Source of the DNA: Cyanobacteria bacterium SZAS-4
GTDB taxonomy: Bacteria > Cyanobacteriota > Vampirovibrionia > Obscuribacterales > Obscuribacteraceae
Reading direction: 5' to 3'
DNA length: 64,000 nucleotides
Assembly: GCA_018266255.1 (NCBI GenBank)
Contig: JAFEAT010000020.1
Span: 354,292 to 418,291, forward strand
In this document: piece after piece, positions 34,251 through 43,359 of the stretch
How positions within the stretch are numbered: position 1 is the stretch's first letter
Layout: each line of letters opens with the position of its first letter
Notes under the pieces: model-generated
The model's database searches: none
The model's input: only the letters and a program-made list of their open reading frames with translations
Told to the model about the DNA's origin: nothing
Translations under genes and position numbers: made by a program

Positions 34251-35099
34251 ATGCCCGTGGTTCCGATGCCCGAAAATAAACAAGCCGCATCAAACGCAGA
34301 TGTTATTGCCAGTTTCAGCGGGCGTGGTCACACATCCAGGCAAGAAATCAAAGTCGATCTGAAAGCGGCTCCAAAAAATAGTGGTATCACTTTCCATGTG
34401 CTATCGACCAAAACTAACTGTTATGTCGAATTCGGTGCAAATGCGAGCAATGTCGTCAACACCTTGAGAAACGTAGTGCTCGGCAAAGACGGAACGCGTC
34501 TGTGCATTGTCGAACACTTCCTTGCGGCTGCAACTTTGTGGGGTGTGGAAGACCTTGATGTAACTGTCGTAGGTCCTGAAATGCCACTCGGTGACGGTAG
34601 CGCCAAGATTTGGACAGACCTTTTTGAAAAGGCTGGACTGGAGCGCAAAGCTGTAACCTCGACCGTCGAATTGACAGAGCCGATAATATTGACCAAAGGC
34701 GATAGAACTTTGATGGCTCTTCCAGATACAAAGTTTTCCGTTCACTACATGATGGATTGGAATCACCCGTGCATTGGAAAGCGTTGGCAAAGCTGGGATG
34801 CGTCTCAAGATGTGTCTGAGATTTCGATTGCAAGAACTTTTGGTACGTTGAAAGAGCACCAGCTGCTCGGGCTTGAGAACGATGCCATCAGCCTGACTGA
34901 AAATGGATTCACGATGCCCCTGCACTTCGAAGACGAGCCAGTGCGCCACAAGCTTTTGGATTTGGTTGGTGATCTGGCACTATGTGGAATCAATCCACTC
35001 AAGATCAAGGCAAAGTTCATTAGCATCAAGGGTGGCCATGAAATTGACGTTGAGATGGCTAAGCGACTTTCAGCAATCCTGCCAAAGTCAGAAGACTAA
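34251..35099 (+). CDS. lpxC: UDP-3-O-acyl-N-acetylglucosamine deacetylase
   Basis: LpxC is the zinc-dependent deacetylase that commits the cell to lipid A synthesis. ATG at 34251 follows GGAGG by six bases; TTG at 34245 is rejected. Zinc and catalytic motifs are visible: VEHFLAA (first His), HKLLDLVGDLALCG (second His and Asp) and KGGHEIDVEMAK (catalytic His). The 282 residues are slightly short of the usual 300. Its N-terminus carries about 20 extra polar residues before FSGRGHTSRQ, so the catalytic part is compact. A DUF3370-like gene begins 19 bases later. Confidence 0.92.
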   Translation: MPVVPMPENKQAASNADVIASFSGRGHTSRQEIKVDLKAAPKNSGITFHVLSTKTNCYVEFGANASNVVNTLRNVVLGKDGTRLCIVEHFLAAATLWGVEDLDVTVVGPEMPLGDGSAKIWTDLFEKAGLERKAVTSTVELTEPIILTKGDRTLMALPDTKFSVHYMMDWNHPCIGKRWQSWDASQDVSEISIARTFGTLKEHQLLGLENDAISLTENGFTMPLHFEDEPVRHKLLDLVGDLALCGINPLKIKAKFISIKGGHEIDVEMAKRLSAILPKSED

Positions 35100-35118
35100 C
35101 ACTGCATGCAGATTTAGC

Positions 35119-36501
35119 ATGCAAGGGTCTGCGGCGCGACGATCTGCACTGTTATTGGCATGTTGTGTTTTTATCGGATCTTTCCAGACAAACTCCAGTG
35201 CTATGGCTGATGTAATCAAACCCACGCAATCGCCTGCACCAGCTCCGCGGGTAACAGTTCCTCAGATTGTTCTGCCGTTGCCCGGTTCGCTGGATTCGGT
35301 GCCTGTCTTTAACAGCAATAGTCCTGAGATCGTATTATCGCCAGGTGTTCTGCTATCGACCTTTCCTGGCGACGGCAAAGCGCATCCAGAAGCGCATTTG
35401 AACTATCCTCTGCAAGGAAGGTTCGATGTTTTCTTCCACCACATCACCAATGGAAGTAAGGTCGGTCCACGCACACTTTATCTGGGAATGTTGATCGGGA
35501 ATTTGTCAGACAAAAAAGTGCACGTAGAATTGCTCAGCGCCACGAGCTATTCGACACAGCCTGACTCGCCGTTTATCAAACTCGATCCAATTCTGGATAA
35601 TAAGCACGGAAAAATCCATGCGGGACCTGGCGATCGAGTCGGTCTGGATCAGCTTCGTAATAAAAGGCAGGGTGGCTGGCACCGACGAATCGGACTAGAT
35701 CCGGGCGAAATCAAAGTTGTCTATCAACTGCCGCTCAAGAACGGAAGAACTGGTGCGCTTAAGGTCGAAACCGATGGTCCCGTGTATCTGGCAAGCCTGG
35801 CTGCATCTGCTAAGGAGAAATCTTTCGGGCGCGAGGCTCAACCTGATTTAGATGATTGGAAAGCGGTATTAGATTTGCCACTTGCCCAACCGCGTGACAA
35901 AACTCCGACCGCTCCAGGAGCGCACGGAAACTTGATCTTCGGTCGGGTTGCCGGTGTGCAAGCTGGCACAAGTTGGCAATCCTACCTCTCAAACGATCCG
36001 GATAAAACGAAACTGTCACTTAGACCTGGCGATACAATCTCGTTCCCAATCAGCACCGTCATCGGTGGCACTCATGGTACGAAACAACTGCAAGCTGCGC
36101 CGATGCTCGTGCGCTATCCAGACACCGCCTACGCTGCTCACGGCAACTATGGACTGCTATACGATCTGACGGTGCCGATCTACAACGGCACTGATAATTC
36201 TATGGTCGCTGGCGTCAGTGTTCAGACACCGCTAAAAGATTGGAACAAATCTGACAGCCTTCAATTTTTCGAGACACCACCCGATAAAATATTCTTCCGG
36301 GGCTCGGTCAAGTTTGATTGGATCGATGAGAAAGGTAAGCACCACAAGAAGCTGATTCACCTTGTCCAGAGACAAGGTCAACAATCGCCGGCGCTCATAG
36401 AAATCCAGCTATCACCAGGTCAGCAAATAAATGTGCAGTGCAGCCTCATCTATCCAGCTGACTGCACACCGCCTCAAGTATTGACGGTGACCGCTAAATA
36501 G
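35119..36501 (+). CDS. DUF3370-like exported protein (460 aa)
   Basis: ATG at 35119 gives a signal peptide (MQGSAARRSALLLACCVFIG, ending SSAMA); the longer frame reaching back into lpxC has no support. The phrase LPGSLDSVPVFNSNSPEIV, followed by LSTFPGDGKAHPEAHLNYP and GRFDVFFHHI, matches what I recall of DUF3370, a family nearly restricted to cyanobacteria. The sequence is beta-rich with many Gly-Asn turns. Its function is unknown. Its position right after lpxC hints at an envelope role. The assignment is from memory and was not searched. Confidence 0.7.
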   Translation: MQGSAARRSALLLACCVFIGSFQTNSSAMADVIKPTQSPAPAPRVTVPQIVLPLPGSLDSVPVFNSNSPEIVLSPGVLLSTFPGDGKAHPEAHLNYPLQGRFDVFFHHITNGSKVGPRTLYLGMLIGNLSDKKVHVELLSATSYSTQPDSPFIKLDPILDNKHGKIHAGPGDRVGLDQLRNKRQGGWHRRIGLDPGEIKVVYQLPLKNGRTGALKVETDGPVYLASLAASAKEKSFGREAQPDLDDWKAVLDLPLAQPRDKTPTAPGAHGNLIFGRVAGVQAGTSWQSYLSNDPDKTKLSLRPGDTISFPISTVIGGTHGTKQLQAAPMLVRYPDTAYAAHGNYGLLYDLTVPIYNGTDNSMVAGVSVQTPLKDWNKSDSLQFFETPPDKIFFRGSVKFDWIDEKGKHHKKLIHLVQRQGQQSPALIEIQLSPGQQINVQCSLIYPADCTPPQVLTVTAK

Positions 36502-36552
36502 TCGCAGTACGACATCTCGGTGCTCGGTTCAAAACGAATCCGCTGCCTAAAT

Positions 36553-37452
36553 TTAGGCGGGTCTTGGACGAACGTTGATCAATTTGACTTTGATCTCAGC
36601 CGCTTTTGGACTTTTGTTTTTCTCCAGCGCTTCCAAATAAGTCTCGTACACGTTCACTAACTCTGGGCTGTCTAACCCATGCAGTCGCTCAGAGCGTAGT
36701 GCCGCCTGTTCCAAGAAATCAATTGCGCCTGCGTATGAATCTTGGGCAAGGTGCCATTCTCCGACTTTTTGAAAAGCCTCGATGACGAATGGATGATCTG
36801 GCCAAAAGTTTTCTTCACCGATGATCAATGCGTACCGAAACAACGCTTCTGCTTCTGCATATTGGTTCATTCCGTAGAATTTTTGCGCCAGTGATGCAAG
36901 TTCTTGTGTTTGTTTGCAGCTTGTTGATGGCTGCTTGCGTTGTCCGATTTGCAGAGACTGTCTGTATAGCTCGTCTGCACGCTGCTCATCACCCTGGAAA
37001 CGAACTACTAGAGCAAGCGCCATCAGCACGAATTCCACCGGTTGGCTGTCTCGTCCAGCGGACTTTTCGTACAACACTTGAGATTGACGCAGCATGATTT
37101 CAGACAAATCAAATTGGTCCATGGCGTTGTACAAGCCAGCGAGGAAGTTGGCTCGACTGGCTATGCGCACGTCATTGAGTTTGTAGTTGTGCATCGCAAG
37201 CAAATATGCGCGCTTGTAATAAGTTTCGGCTTCAGTGAATCTTTCAAGAATTCTGCAAACCAAGCCGAGCTTGTGCAGCGGCATAATCAGCTCAGGATCG
37301 GTGTCTGTTGTGTTGCTCGATACGATGTCGAGAATCTCTTTGTACAATTTTTCGGCATGGTCGAACTCGTTTTTTGAGCAATGCAATTGCGCTAAATAGT
37401 TCAGATTTACAGTACGTCCGAGGTCTTGCTTAAATTCGGTTTTGTTCGCCAT
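36553..37452 (-). CDS. Kinesin-light-chain-like TPR protein (299 aa)
   Basis: ATG at 37452 is preferred, with GGGAAAAG upstream; ATG at 37476 adds only MHLTWEKN. There is no signal peptide, so it is cytoplasmic. Six or seven TPR-like units of about 42 residues follow the kinesin-light-chain pattern, for example AEKLYKEILDIVSSNTTD, AETYYKRAYLLAMHNY and ADELYRQSLQIGQRKQ. It is the last gene of the minus-strand operon starting with the LptD-like gene, 81 bases after the HAD-like gene. Function unknown beyond protein binding. Confidence 0.75.
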   Translation of the reverse strand: MANKTEFKQDLGRTVNLNYLAQLHCSKNEFDHAEKLYKEILDIVSSNTTDTDPELIMPLHKLGLVCRILERFTEAETYYKRAYLLAMHNYKLNDVRIASRANFLAGLYNAMDQFDLSEIMLRQSQVLYEKSAGRDSQPVEFVLMALALVVRFQGDEQRADELYRQSLQIGQRKQPSTSCKQTQELASLAQKFYGMNQYAEAEALFRYALIIGEENFWPDHPFVIEAFQKVGEWHLAQDSYAGAIDFLEQAALRSERLHGLDSPELVNVYETYLEALEKNKSPKAAEIKVKLINVRPRPA

Positions 37453-37533
37453 GTTCTTTTCCCAAGTTAGGTGCAATACACTTTTCCACGGCTTTGCCGC
37501 AAAGTCTCGGCGCTCAAGTCGATCCAGGATAAG

Positions 37534-38418
37534 TTAATGTACTAGTAGCAGATTTTGGCTTTCAAAATACTGTCGCAGGTGCCGCATTAGCGAACCTTTT
37601 TCGCCTTTTATGACGACCTCTGCTCCTGCCTTAGCAAGCAGATTGGGATCTGTCTTGGGATCGACGAGCTTGCTTTTCAGTGATTCCAAGTTTGTGGTCA
37701 GGGCCGGGATCATGCTTTCGCCATGGTCCGATAGACTGAGTTCGTTTTTGCACCTGAGCACTGCAGCGCTCACGATTTGCACAGCCGCAAAGATCGTTTC
37801 GGAGGCTATCTCGTTACCAAATCCAATCGGAACTATGTTGAATTCGTGTGACAACTTCGCACCGGTGCTAATTTCATAGACTGCATCAGCCACGTAGTAG
37901 ATTTTGTCGTAACCAAGTTGGGACACATGCTGAAAGTGCGGGCGACCCTTTGTGAAATCTCCTCGTTTGCCCAGCACAGCGCTTAGAGAGTTTGCGATTT
38001 CCTGCCCTTGCGATGTAGCAAGCCAGCTATCTAGGAGCTTTTGCTCAAGTGCCGAGGTAATAAAGTTTGTTGTGCCACTACTCTTCAAATCAGCAAGCAA
38101 TTCGATTGCGTTATCGAAATAGCAAGCCTTCTTTGCAGACTCAGTAGCAATAACATTGAAGATGTGAACTGTAGATTCCGGGTTAGAGACTGGGTTTTCA
38201 TATAGACTGTTGTACAGTGCGATTTTTTCCGCACAAGACACTCCCGACTTTTCGAAAGCGTAGTCAATCAGCTGCCAAACATACGAGTTATGCTGTGCCG
38301 TCGGAAATGAAGAGAGTGCAGCAGCGTACGCAAAACAAACAGCATTGATGTGCATGCGTTCGATCAGAACACCATCTCTGATCCACATAATCGCAGTCTT
38401 TCGAGCGTTCAGCACCAT
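37534..38418 (-). CDS. HAD-fold protein lacking the nucleophilic aspartate (294 aa)
   Basis: The N-terminus KTAIMWIRDGVLIERMH aligns with HAD motif I (hhhDxDGhL), but the first Asp, the phosphoryl-accepting nucleophile, is Ile13; Asp15 remains. A motif-II-like NFITSA lies at about 117. KGRPHFQHVSQLGYDKIYYV followed by ADAVYEISTG resembles motifs III and IV. The C-terminal 90 residues are an added helical part. It is probably a non-catalytic HAD homologue or one with another chemistry. It is 18 bases after the TPR gene at 38437, within an envelope/sugar operon. The homology is by motif only. Confidence 0.6.
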   Translation of the reverse strand: MVLNARKTAIMWIRDGVLIERMHINAVCFAYAAALSSFPTAQHNSYVWQLIDYAFEKSGVSCAEKIALYNSLYENPVSNPESTVHIFNVIATESAKKACYFDNAIELLADLKSSGTTNFITSALEQKLLDSWLATSQGQEIANSLSAVLGKRGDFTKGRPHFQHVSQLGYDKIYYVADAVYEISTGAKLSHEFNIVPIGFGNEIASETIFAAVQIVSAAVLRCKNELSLSDHGESMIPALTTNLESLKSKLVDPKTDPNLLAKAGAEVVIKGEKGSLMRHLRQYFESQNLLLVH

Positions 38419-38436
38419 GTCGCAGATCTTTGCACG

Positions 38437-39870
38437 TTAGTCGGATTCCCTTAGTTGGTGTGCACGTTCGCGGTCTTTCTTCGCGTGTTCAGTATCGCCA
38501 CTTTTCTCGTAGGCTTTGGCTCGAGACTCGAATAGGGTTGGCGAAGTCTCATCGTGTTGAATCGCCCTACTGTAGGCTTGCACCGCTTCTTTGTAGCGTT
38601 GTGCTTGAGAGAATCCATCTCCGAGCGACATCAAGGATAGTGGATCTTTCGGCGACAACTCCACAAATTTCTGGAGATCTGCGATTGCCTTATCATAGTC
38701 ATGCATTTTGAGATAAACGCCTGAGCGATGATGGAAAATCGTTTCGTCTTTTGGCTCAGTCTTCGCCAGAAAGTTGTAATCCGAAATTGCATTATCGTAT
38801 TGTCCCAATTCAGTATACGCATCCGCTCGTTCCATGCGGGCTGGCAGCTCTTTTGCCGGTTGCAGTTTGATGATCTCAGAATAGTTTTTGATAGCCTCAG
38901 AGTAGTTCTTCCGATAAATTGCTGCTCGTGCTTTTACGTAATACGGGTCTACTACAGTAGGGTCGCTTTTCAAAGCAGCATCGGCATCTGCAATCGCCTC
39001 GTCCAGCTTTCCTAGTTGCAGGTAGTTAATCGCCCTGAGCCTGCGCCCTTCATAGGTATCTGGCCGCTGCTTGATGTATTTATTGCACACATCGATTGCT
39101 TCTTGATACATGCCGAGCTTTGTGTAAATGCAAGCCCGTTGATAGTTTGCATTGAACATTCCAGGATGATTTTTCGAGTTGCTTTGGAAGACACTTAGTG
39201 CCGCTGTTAGTTTGCCTGAGCGCTCCATCTCTAGAGCGGCAGTGTAATCTCGAGCAGCTTTGTATAGACTTTGTTGCACGGCAAAGTCTTTTTGTGCGAG
39301 ATCGAGTTTTCCCAATTTTGCGTAAGCTCTAGATCGATCTCGATATGCGAATCGATTGTGTTTGTTGATCTCTAGTGTTTTGGTGCAGTCTGCGATTGCG
39401 TTTTCATACTTGCCGAGCCGCGTGTAGACGTATCCTCGATGTTGATAAGCTCGTTCAGATTTCGGATCAAGCTTGATCGCCGCAGTGAAATCATCAATGG
39501 CGCTATCCCATTTTCTAATTCGGGTGTAGCAGATACCTCGATTTTCACGTGCTTTTACGTTGTCTGGGTGAGCGAGCAGAACGGCGGAGTAGAGCGGAAT
39601 TGCATCTTTCCACTTCGAGTCGTGGTAGAACACACTTGCTTGTCGCATTTTTTCACCGACTTCATCGGGCGGCATCGCCGGCGGTGCACCGTAAGCTGGG
39701 AAAATGGGTGCAGCGAAGTATATGGATGGAGCGAAGGATGTGTATGGAGCAAATTGCGTGGACGGAGCAAATTGCATGGACGGATCAATGAGAGTCTGCG
39801 CTGAAACCAACGCAAACACCAGTATAGAGGCGCGTTTGATTGCGCTCGAATATGATTGAACCTTGGGCAT
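38437..39870 (-). CDS. Secreted TPR-repeat protein (477 aa)
   Basis: A signal or anchor helix (about 10-28) precedes an unusual low-complexity block with recurring FAP triplets (MQFAPSTQFAPYTSFAPS, about 32-50), then about ten TPR units up to the end, such as ENRGICYTRIRKWDSAIDD and SMLGDGFSQAQRYKEAVQA-like segments. It begins six bases after the ROK kinase gene, so co-transcription is likely. The TPR part resembles those at 14651 and 24592. The FAP block may be a flexible tether. Confidence 0.82.
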   Translation of the reverse strand: MPKVQSYSSAIKRASILVFALVSAQTLIDPSMQFAPSTQFAPYTSFAPSIYFAAPIFPAYGAPPAMPPDEVGEKMRQASVFYHDSKWKDAIPLYSAVLLAHPDNVKARENRGICYTRIRKWDSAIDDFTAAIKLDPKSERAYQHRGYVYTRLGKYENAIADCTKTLEINKHNRFAYRDRSRAYAKLGKLDLAQKDFAVQQSLYKAARDYTAALEMERSGKLTAALSVFQSNSKNHPGMFNANYQRACIYTKLGMYQEAIDVCNKYIKQRPDTYEGRRLRAINYLQLGKLDEAIADADAALKSDPTVVDPYYVKARAAIYRKNYSEAIKNYSEIIKLQPAKELPARMERADAYTELGQYDNAISDYNFLAKTEPKDETIFHHRSGVYLKMHDYDKAIADLQKFVELSPKDPLSLMSLGDGFSQAQRYKEAVQAYSRAIQHDETSPTLFESRAKAYEKSGDTEHAKKDRERAHQLRESD

Positions 39871-39876
39871 GGGTTG

Positions 39877-40878
39877 TTATGCGGTCTGTTTGGTTATGTG
39901 CGTGAGAACTTCGTGCGCCGCGCCAATGATTCCTGCATAAATACCAAGTTGCGAATGAAAGATTTTGACATTTTCTGCGTAGCGCGGCATACATCTGTCG
40001 ATGACAAGTTCTCTCAGTAGATCAAAATTTACCACACTGCTCAGTCCACCGCTGATGATGAAGCACTCAGGGTCCATAAAATGCTCCAGGCTGGCGATTC
40101 CGACGGCGAGATGTTCGTGCCAGATGTTCAATCCCTTCTGGGCGATGATGTCACCATTGTCTGCTGCTGCCGTGATCATTCGTGTCGTCAGGAATTCGAC
40201 GTGATTGGCAAGCTCGCTCTGGGCGCTGGTGACGCCTGGAAGCAGCTCTTTGGTCGTGGCGACTAAACCTCTACCCGAACCATATTCTTCCCAACAGTCG
40301 AACAGACCGCATGTGCAAAAGCGCTTATTGCCAAGGTTGACTCGAATGTGCCCGCCTTCTGCTGCGGCGAAATGCGAGCCTCGAAATACTTTTCCGTTGA
40401 TGATTATGCCAGTGCCGATGCCGGTTCCCAGGGTTACTCCGATAACACATTCTTTGTCAGCCATTCCCATCGCCAGGGCATCGCCATAAGCTGCAGCGTT
40501 GGCATCGTTATCGACTCGAATCGGCAACATGGTGCGAGATTCGATCAATGTCTTCAAAGGAGTTCCTGACCAACCAGGCAAGTTTCCGGTCGATCCGAGA
40601 ATATTTCCAGTGTCTGGATCCACTACACCGGCAGTTGCAATGCCGGCTCCAGCCAGAACGTGGTCCTTCTGAAATGCTTGGATCAACTCGACTATCGCTG
40701 ACACGATATTTTCTGAACCGTGCGGTGTTGGCACCGTGCGTGGTTCCGAAATGACTTTAAAATCTTGAACGACAGCGGCACTGAGTTTGGTGCCACCTAA
40801 GTCAATTCCTAAAGCAGGCAGCTTGTTTTTGAGCATAGAATCAAGAGACGGAGTTCCGACACCCTCGGCTGGGATCAA
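39877..40878 (-). CDS. ROK-family sugar kinase, glucokinase-like (333 aa)
   Basis: The start is TTG at 40878, overlapping the TGA of the LptD-like gene, which favours translational coupling; ATG at 40836 is an alternative. The ATP site is GIDLGGTKLSAAVV, the catalytic region DNDANAAAYGDAL, and the ROK zinc motif CTCGLFDCWEEYGSG is intact. The family phosphorylates glucose or other hexoses at C6 in the cytoplasm. There is no DNA-binding domain, so it is an enzyme, not a repressor. With the oxidative pentose-phosphate operon at 52 kb, it could feed glucose into that pathway; this link is inference. Confidence 0.88.
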   Translation of the reverse strand: MIPAEGVGTPSLDSMLKNKLPALGIDLGGTKLSAAVVQDFKVISEPRTVPTPHGSENIVSAIVELIQAFQKDHVLAGAGIATAGVVDPDTGNILGSTGNLPGWSGTPLKTLIESRTMLPIRVDNDANAAAYGDALAMGMADKECVIGVTLGTGIGTGIIINGKVFRGSHFAAAEGGHIRVNLGNKRFCTCGLFDCWEEYGSGRGLVATTKELLPGVTSAQSELANHVEFLTTRMITAAADNGDIIAQKGLNIWHEHLAVGIASLEHFMDPECFIISGGLSSVVNFDLLRELVIDRCMPRYAENVKIFHSQLGIYAGIIGAAHEVLTHITKQTA

Positions 40879-42983
40879 TTGATACCACCCTGTTGACCCT
40901 GGTCAGGATTTCCCTTGAGGACCAGCTTGTTGTATCGAAGGGGTTGCCCGTAGAGCAAGTCGAAACCGAAACGGTTTGTGCCTCGCACCATATCTCTCGA
41001 CAAAATAACTTTGAAGTCTTCCGGTCCAATCGCCGCAGTCACTGTTTTAGCGTAAGCCATCTTAGCGTCGAAGTTCCATCCCAACGTGCCACCAAGAGTG
41101 ACATATTTAGACGCTTTGACGTCACCCGAGACATAAGCAGAACGTGAGCCCTGAATAAATTGGTCGAATACGAAAGGCGATGAACCCTTAACTGCTGACT
41201 GTGTATAACCTGTCTGCAAACGCAGTTTGTTCAAGTGCATATCCAGCACTGGACCAGCTTGGCTCATCATGCGAGCGTTGCCTGTGGAGTATCCGCTTAC
41301 GCCAACACCACCGTAAATATAGGATTTGACGCCATATTTATCGTCACCGAAAACGAACAGGTTATGGGTCGTTGCTGTTAGCTGTTCCGATACTCTTGCG
41401 GCAGTCGTCATCACAGTTTTGTTTTGCGCTGCTTGACCGAATAGGTTTGCGTAAGCTGTTCCGCTTTGATTGATCAGCTGTGGATTGTCTTGGGCGACAC
41501 CAGCAGCGGTGCGGAAGTTGACGTTCTGGAAGAACGGCACTTTATTGAATGTCTTATTGTGATAGACCTCGGCGATGGCGCGAGCTCGTCTCATACCGAA
41601 CATACCGTCGCTCAGATAGCGGTTGATACCTAATTGGAAACGGGTGTTCTGCCCTGCGTAAGGCACTTTGAATTTCAGGTCGCCAACTAATAGATTACTG
41701 ACGGAACCGTAAGCTAAGTGAGAGCTGACCTTGTCGTTAGTGAATGAAACCTGACCGCCCAAGCCGATCTTGCCGTTGTTAGGATCGGTCGCGGCTGTTT
41801 GTCCAACCTGTTTTCCGCCGAATTGAATCAATGGAGCCCATGACAGAACACCGTCTTTGCCGATGCCAGTGTTGAACTTAGGACCTACGTTAATACCACC
41901 AGATTGCAAGTTGTTGCCGAAGTAAGGTGTAACCGGCATGGTGACTCGGGTCTCGCCACCAACTGACGCCACCACTTTGCCCATCGGGATGCTGAAATTA
42001 TTGAACTGCAATCTCGAACCAAACATGGTGAGGTTGCCATCTTCTTTATAGCGTTCGTACACCATCTTGTTTGCTTTGAAGACGAAATGCTGTTTGCCGC
42101 CAAGGTAAGCGTCAGGGTGCTGCTGCTTTCCAGCAACATCGTCGCGATAACTAACTGGACCCCACATGGCGTTTCTCTGCATGTAGAAAGGTTTAGGCGG
42201 AGTCATCGTTCCTTTTAAGAAAGTCAGACCATCCTTGGTTCCTTTTGCCGTACGAGCAACGACTTGCGAGCCTTGAACTTCAGTGTCAGGCTTGGTTATT
42301 AGGTACTCGTCTGATGTGACGTTGAATTTAAAGGAACTGCCGGTCGTCAACTGACCGTTTCTCGTGATGCGAACATTGCCGCGAGCATCCATTGTTTGAT
42401 CGTTTTGATCGTACAAAATCATGTCTGCTTCGAGTTTGGAGTTCTGTCCAGCAATTATGGCTACGGCGTTTCCTGTGCCAAGGAAAGTATTTTTCTCCTG
42501 GTCATACTCGGTATCGTCAGCAACGATTTGAACGGTGCCTTTGAGAGTAACATCGTCTGTCATCGGATCGGCAGTGGCATCGAGCGGTGCCGACGATGAG
42601 TTGGCTGAAGCTTGCATCGGCGGAGCTGCCGGTGTTGGCGCTGACTTATCGACAGAAGGTTTTTCTTTGGCTAATTTCTCATCGCCACCAGGTGTTGGCA
42701 GCAGTTCGTCGCTCTCGGTTATATCGCCAGTTTCCACAGGCACTGCATTTGGTGCCGAAGGAGTTTTCGCAGCAACTGGACTTGCAGCTGGAACTGGAGG
42801 TGCTGGAGAAAGTGGAGCAGCTTTTGGAACGTCTAGTTTCGGTGTCATCGGCAAAAGCATGGTTCCGGTCGGACCAGCTGATTGCGCGAGCGCTTGATAA
42901 CTGCATGTCGTCTGCAGCGCCAATACCAGACTCAAGGCCAGGTAAATGCCCTTCTGCACGCCATATGCTGGCTTAAATGCCAT
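40875..42983 (-). CDS. LptD-like LPS-assembly outer-membrane protein (702 aa)
   Basis: A signal peptide (about 1-34, ending QALAQ) leads into a Pro/Ala-rich linker to about 145. An OstA/LptA-like domain follows (about 148-235: VQIVADDTEYDQEKNTFLG, LEADMILYDQNDQTMDARG), then a long beta-rich barrel region ending at the C-terminus (RFGFDLLYGQPLRYNKLVL). This arrangement matches LptD, which inserts LPS at the cell surface; in cyanobacteria the barrel is annotated DUF3769, which I believe fits better. It is the first gene of the five-gene minus-strand operon and complements bamA/lpxD/lpxC nearby. Confidence 0.8.
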   Translation of the reverse strand: MAFKPAYGVQKGIYLALSLVLALQTTCSYQALAQSAGPTGTMLLPMTPKLDVPKAAPLSPAPPVPAASPVAAKTPSAPNAVPVETGDITESDELLPTPGGDEKLAKEKPSVDKSAPTPAAPPMQASANSSSAPLDATADPMTDDVTLKGTVQIVADDTEYDQEKNTFLGTGNAVAIIAGQNSKLEADMILYDQNDQTMDARGNVRITRNGQLTTGSSFKFNVTSDEYLITKPDTEVQGSQVVARTAKGTKDGLTFLKGTMTPPKPFYMQRNAMWGPVSYRDDVAGKQQHPDAYLGGKQHFVFKANKMVYERYKEDGNLTMFGSRLQFNNFSIPMGKVVASVGGETRVTMPVTPYFGNNLQSGGINVGPKFNTGIGKDGVLSWAPLIQFGGKQVGQTAATDPNNGKIGLGGQVSFTNDKVSSHLAYGSVSNLLVGDLKFKVPYAGQNTRFQLGINRYLSDGMFGMRRARAIAEVYHNKTFNKVPFFQNVNFRTAAGVAQDNPQLINQSGTAYANLFGQAAQNKTVMTTAARVSEQLTATTHNLFVFGDDKYGVKSYIYGGVGVSGYSTGNARMMSQAGPVLDMHLNKLRLQTGYTQSAVKGSSPFVFDQFIQGSRSAYVSGDVKASKYVTLGGTLGWNFDAKMAYAKTVTAAIGPEDFKVILSRDMVRGTNRFGFDLLYGQPLRYNKLVLKGNPDQGQQGGIN

Positions 42984-43359
42984 CTAAATCCCCTTGTTCT
43001 AGACCCTAATGAGTTCGGTCTTTGGTGTCTCTGGTAAGTTCGGTAAACTCACTTTTGGAAGCGCGTGAACCACGCTTGATTCGGTAAACACCAATTGGAT
43101 GTCAATATTCTGCCAATACTAGTAGAAACGCATGTCTGCGGTCAAGGAAGTTTGCCCAATCTAGCACGTGAAAGCTAGTTTCAAATACGTCTAACGAGCT
43201 TCTAACGCGATCCTTACTGGGATGCAAAGCCAATGAAGAATTTGTTATCTTCGTTATGTTCGTGTTCTAATTGATTACAACAATCTGGCACAGCCCTCTG
43301 GCGCATTTAAACGCTATTTGAAGGCTATGCAACGGATATTGCACAACACAGAGAACTAC
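42984..43359. other. Divergent intergenic region, no gene seen
   Basis: These 376 bases separate the LptD-like gene from the alcohol dehydrogenase gene and must hold both promoters. I see a small GCGTG/CACGC hairpin near 43062 and AT-rich stretches near 43240-43275, but no box convincing enough to annotate. The open frame reaching back to TTG at 43318 is not used. Confidence 0.5.

Noticed and set aside
34903..35118. N-terminal extension of the DUF3370-like protein into lpxC
   Set aside because: It would overlap lpxC by about 200 bases and bury the signal peptide that starts at 35119.
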